From: Auxenochlorella pyrenoidosa
Taxonomy: Eukaryota; Chlorophyta; Trebouxiophyceae; Chlorellales; Chlorellaceae
DNA: 10,309 bases
Reading direction: 5' to 3'
Assembly (NCBI GenBank): GCA_001430745.1
Contig: KQ482021.1
Span: 654,493 to 664,801 of the forward strand
In this document: in pieces, positions 7,124 through 10,309 of the stretch
Layout: the number at the start of each line of letters is the position of its first letter
Position numbering within the stretch: position 1 is the stretch's first letter
Position numbers and translations under genes: made by a program
Notes under the pieces: model-generated
What the model was told of the DNA's origin: nothing
Seen by the model: the letters and a program-made list of their open reading frames with translations, nothing else
Database searches by the model: none

Positions 7124-10100
7124 ATGCACGCCTCCCCAGCGGCTCTGGTGGCCCAGCCGGCAGCGCCCAGGCGGCCGATAGCTCATTTAACGAGGATTTT
7201 GCCCCAGCGCACCGCTCTGGCAGCGCGGGCCGGAGCGGCGGCAGAGGTGCCGCCGGCACCCGCCGCCGCCAAGGCAAGGGCGCAGAGCCCACTCAGGGTG
7301 CCGTTGCCGCTGCCCCGGCGACCACCCCAGCAGCACAAGGAGGACACATGGAGCCTTGAGGATGTGTCGATGCAGGGCTGGGAGCGCGACGAGGCCAGGG
7401 AGGCGGGGCGCAGGTGGGTGCTGGTACAGGCAGGCAGACAGCTGGGATGGCAGGCAGCTGCCTTTCGGAGCTGGCGAGGGCGGCCGTGCATCCACTGCTG
7501 CTGCCGTCCTGAAGGCCATGCCAGTTCCGGGCCTGCCAATCCTGTGTCCGTCAGCACTGCTGTCCGCCCTGCTGTCTGCCTCTGACGCGCCTCGGCCCGC
7601 CAGGCAGGCATGGGCACTCAATCCCTTCCTGCTGCGCCACAACCCCCCGCGGCAGGCACATACGTGAGCTCTCCACGTTCACGTTCCGGCGCTGGGCCTT
7701 CCACCGCGGCGGCAGCCGCTACCTGCGCCACATGGCGGGCGTGTTCCAGTCGCGCATCGTGCGCAACCTGGCGCAGCCGGTGCTGTGCGCTGGCGGCGCC
7801 GCGCTGGCGGTGGCCACTTACGAAACGCTGCTGCAGGTGGGTGCTGCGGGTGGGTACTGCGGGTGGGTACTGCGGGGGGTGCTGCAGATGGGTGCTGCAG
7901 GTGGGCGCTGCCGGCAGGGCGCTGCCGGCAGGACCCTGCACCTGCCACCTGGCACGCGCAGGCGGTAGGCGCGCCGCTGCTGAACGCGCCGCAGCCTGGC
8001 GCCCAAAGCGCGCGTCGGCTGCTCATGCAGCTCCCTGCCCACCCGCCCGCCCGCCCGGGCTGCCGTGCAGGATGGCGTGCTGCCGGCCTCCCTGCCGTCC
8101 TGCCTGCTGCCGCCCCTGCCGTTCGAGTTCACCTCCTTCGCGTTGTCGCTGCTCCTAGTCTTCAGGTCAGCCTGGCTGCCAGCCATCGCAATAGTGCTGC
8201 CTTGCCTGCTTGCGAAGCTGCGCACCCGGCTTGCCACCGGCCGCAGCAGGGCAAAGCCTCCCAAGCGCTGGTTCGATGGACACGCCCATCTCAGCCTGGA
8301 TCACCCGGCTGCACATACCAACCGTGCTTCCATCCGGCAGTGCCGCGCATCATCCCGCGCATGCCTCGGCGCGGCGCAACCCCCCCTGCCGCACGCCCGT
8401 GCCCGGCTGCCTCGTGCCCCCCGGCTCAACTCCTCAATGCCTCTCCCCCTCCCTGCCTCCTCGGCCCGCAGGACCAACACATCGTACGATCGATGGCTCC
8501 AAGGCCTCAGCGCCTGGATCGACATCTCCACCCGCTCCCGAGACACCCTGCGCCAGCTGCTGGCTTACCCGGCAGGGGCCGGGGTCGACACCGGGGACGC
8601 CGTCGGCGGCGCGCCCGCCCCCGCCGCCGTGCAGGCGGCCTCTGCCACCGGCAAGTGGCTGGTGGCCTTTGCGCGCTCCCTCAAGGCGCAGCTGACCGAG
8701 GACTCAGACCTGCCGCAGGAGCTGCGGGTGAGTGGGGTTGGGTCCCCAGAGGGGAGGGCGGCGAGGCGGCGCGGCAGTGCTCCATGGCGCGGGGCTTCCG
8801 GCACCCGGGCGGCGGCTGACTGGGGCGCTGCTGTGCGTGCTGCGCTGCCTGCAGGGCGTGCTGAGCCGCGAGGAGGCGGAGCTGCTGCTGGCGGCCTCGC
8901 ACCGCCCCTCCTTTGCCCTGGCCGTGCTGTCGCACCTGGCGGCGGCGGCGCCGCTGCGAGACGCGCAGCACATCCGGTGCGCACCCCCCGCCCTGCTCTC
9001 TGCCTTCTGTGCCGCCCGCTAAGCCAGACGTCGGCAGCATGCGCGTGCGGGCTTGGCGCCAGGACCGGCTCCGGGCATGCCTGCGGCATGGTAGCGTTGC
9101 CACTGTTGAGGGCGCGACGCTCAGCCTTGCATGTGGGCGGGGACAGCGTGCGCACCCACTCAGCCACCCGACCGCCCTCCCCGGCTGGCCCCGGCTGTTC
9201 TTGGCATGAGAACAGCCTCGGGACCGAATGAGACCGGAAACTGATGTCATTTTGCTGCCGCAGGCTGGATGAGAACCTGACCTTCTTCGAGGGCTGCGTG
9301 GGCACCTGCGAGCGCATCCTGCGCACCCCCATCCCGCTCAGGTGTGCGGGGGGTGGGGTGGGGGGTGGGGTGGGGTGGGTGGGTTGCTGCCTGGCAGCAC
9401 AGGCCCTGCACCCTGGCTGGGCCCCTGGCCCGTTGCTGCTGCATGCCACACACTGGGGGCTGCGAGTCTGCCAGCCAGATGCCTGCTCTCCAGCTGTTCT
9501 TTCCCCCTTTTCGCTGCATGTGCTGACCCTGCCGCTCTTTTCCTGCTTTGCCCGTTGCCGCAGCTACACCCGGCACACCAGTCGCTTCATGGTAAGACCA
9601 GGAAGCCTTGGCCACGTTCATCAGTTCGTTGATTTTGTTCTCTAGAAACACACCCGAGGCACCAGCTGTTCAAAGAAGAGCCTGCCGGCATGGCCTGACA
9701 TACAGGCAGCAGTGTGCGGCATCGGTCATGCGTCGCTGCCGTGGGCATCCCCTTGCGGGTTACACCGACCACCCTGCCCGGCCCCCCTGCCGCAGGTCAT
9801 TTGGCTGGCATGCCTGCCGCTGGGGCTGTACAGCGCCTGCGGCTGGGGCACGCCCCTGCTGACTGTCGTCATCTCCTTCCTGCTGCTGGGTGAGCGATCT
9901 AGAGTGTGTGGGGTGGGCTGGCAGTGCTCTGGGCGCCGCCTGCTGCCAATGAGCCTCGTTGAGTGTTCTTGTACGTCCCCAAATACCAGAGTTGTCGCCG
10001 CTCTGCGGCGCTGCGCATGGCTTGCGAGCGGCCTGCCCACGAGACGGCTAGCCGGCATGACTCCGCAAGCGCCCATCCTTGGGCCGCCAGTGAGCTGGCT

Positions 10101-10309
10101 GAGCCTCACCATGCCACCCACCTCCACGCGTCACCGCCTCTCTGCCTTGCCACAGGCATTGAGGAGATTGGGGTGGCCATCGAGGAGCCCTTCTCCATCC
10201 TGCCGCTGGAGGACCTGTGCCGCGAGCTGGAGTTTGCGCTGGCAGATATCCTGGAGCAGGCAGCACCCAGCCGGCAGGCTGCGGCGGCAGCCACCGCGGC
10301 GGCCGCCGC
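7124..10309 (+). CDS. Bestrophin-like plastid anion channel (VCCN1/BST type), 9 exons, 3' partial
   Basis: Exons: 7124-7413, 7656-7836, 8071-8165, 8472-8727, 8855-8976, 9264-9341, 9564-9591, 9796-9889 and 10156 onward past the edge. All phases agree and give 432 codons so far. An in-frame TGA lies four codons before the ATG, which has A at -3. Residues 1-60 are Ala/Arg/Pro-rich and nearly free of acid, like a chloroplast transit peptide. Then come FTFRRW near 105-110, a first hydrophobic helix (about 135-157), a second (about 170-188) ending in VFRTNTSYDRW, a long loop, a third hydrophobic stretch with VIWLACLPLGLY and PLLTVVISFLLLG (about 351-382), and IEEIGVAIEEPFSILPLEDLC at 383-403. That order and these motifs define the bestrophin/UPF0187 family. 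Plant VCCN1 conducts chloride across thylakoids, and Chlamydomonas BST proteins are linked to bicarbonate supply; which ion is carried here cannot be told. The tail becomes polyAla at the edge. Confidence 0.92.
7837..7932 (+). repeat. Minisatellite of ~13-base donor-like units, intron 2 of the channel gene
   Basis: From the donor onward the intron repeats units such as GTGGGTGCTGCGG, GTGGGTACTGCGG (twice), then diverged copies and CGCTGCCGGCAGG (twice). Several units recreate the exon end plus donor context CTGCRG/GTGGGT, so the true splice site sits in front of a row of look-alikes. Confidence 0.75.
9348..9383 (+). other. G-rich tract with G-quadruplex potential, intron 6 of the channel gene
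   Basis: Starting six bases after the donor at 9342, runs of 3-6 G separated by single T cover about 36 bases. In the transcript strand this is a strong G-quadruplex pattern directly beside the splice donor. Confidence 0.55.

Noticed and set aside
7837..7932. CRISPR-like array
   Set aside because: The units are about 13 bases with no unique spacers and lie within an intron; it is a minisatellite.
8065..9231. 388-aa plus-strand frame taken as one exon
   Set aside because: It includes genuine exons 3 and 4 of the channel but reads through intron 3 and past the donor at 8728; family motifs require splicing there.
8565..9449. 294-aa minus-strand frame
   Set aside because: It is antisense to channel exons 4-6, low complexity, and has no family match that I can recognise.

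Overview
The window looks like nuclear DNA from a GC-rich green alga, most likely a trebouxiophyte of the Chlorella/Micractinium type. This is inferred from gene style and has not been tested by any search. Three things point there: very high GC, genes cut into many short exons by GT-AG introns of about 100-460 bases, and CAG/GCN-type triplet runs that give polyQ and polyA. The two recognisable products also suit such an alga: a secreted chitin/polysaccharide deacetylase and a plastid bestrophin-like anion channel.

Layout. (1) 1-1004, minus strand: the 5' end of a long intronless reading frame that runs off the left edge. It encodes a disordered, probably nuclear protein with an Arg5 run, a KRQR patch, polyQ and polyA tracts and a repeated AE(L/M)LLAL helix-like motif. 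(2) 1005-1694: a region between divergent genes that would hold the minus gene's promoter. (3) 1695-2242: a weakly supported two-exon small plus-strand gene, followed by a TGTAA poly(A) signal. (4) 2243-2791: non-coding, with a perfect 11-bp hairpin. (5) 2792-6168, plus: a complete ten-exon CE4 deacetylase gene. All splice phases agree, the protein is 320 aa, it has a signal peptide, and every CE4 catalytic motif is intact. (6) 6169-7123: intergenic, with several short inverted repeats. (7) 7124 to the right edge, plus: nine exons (432 codons so far) of a bestrophin-like (VCCN1/BST-type) channel with a plastid-like N terminus; its 3' end lies outside the window.

The two well-supported genes act in different compartments (cell wall and chloroplast), and I see no sign of a joint pathway. 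No tRNA, rRNA, CRISPR array, transposase or virus-like gene was recognised. The less ordinary content lies in the introns: a duplicated exon end carrying the catalytic-His motif plus its splice donor, a minisatellite of donor-like units, stop-free introns with lengths divisible by three, and G-rich tracts just after splice donors.
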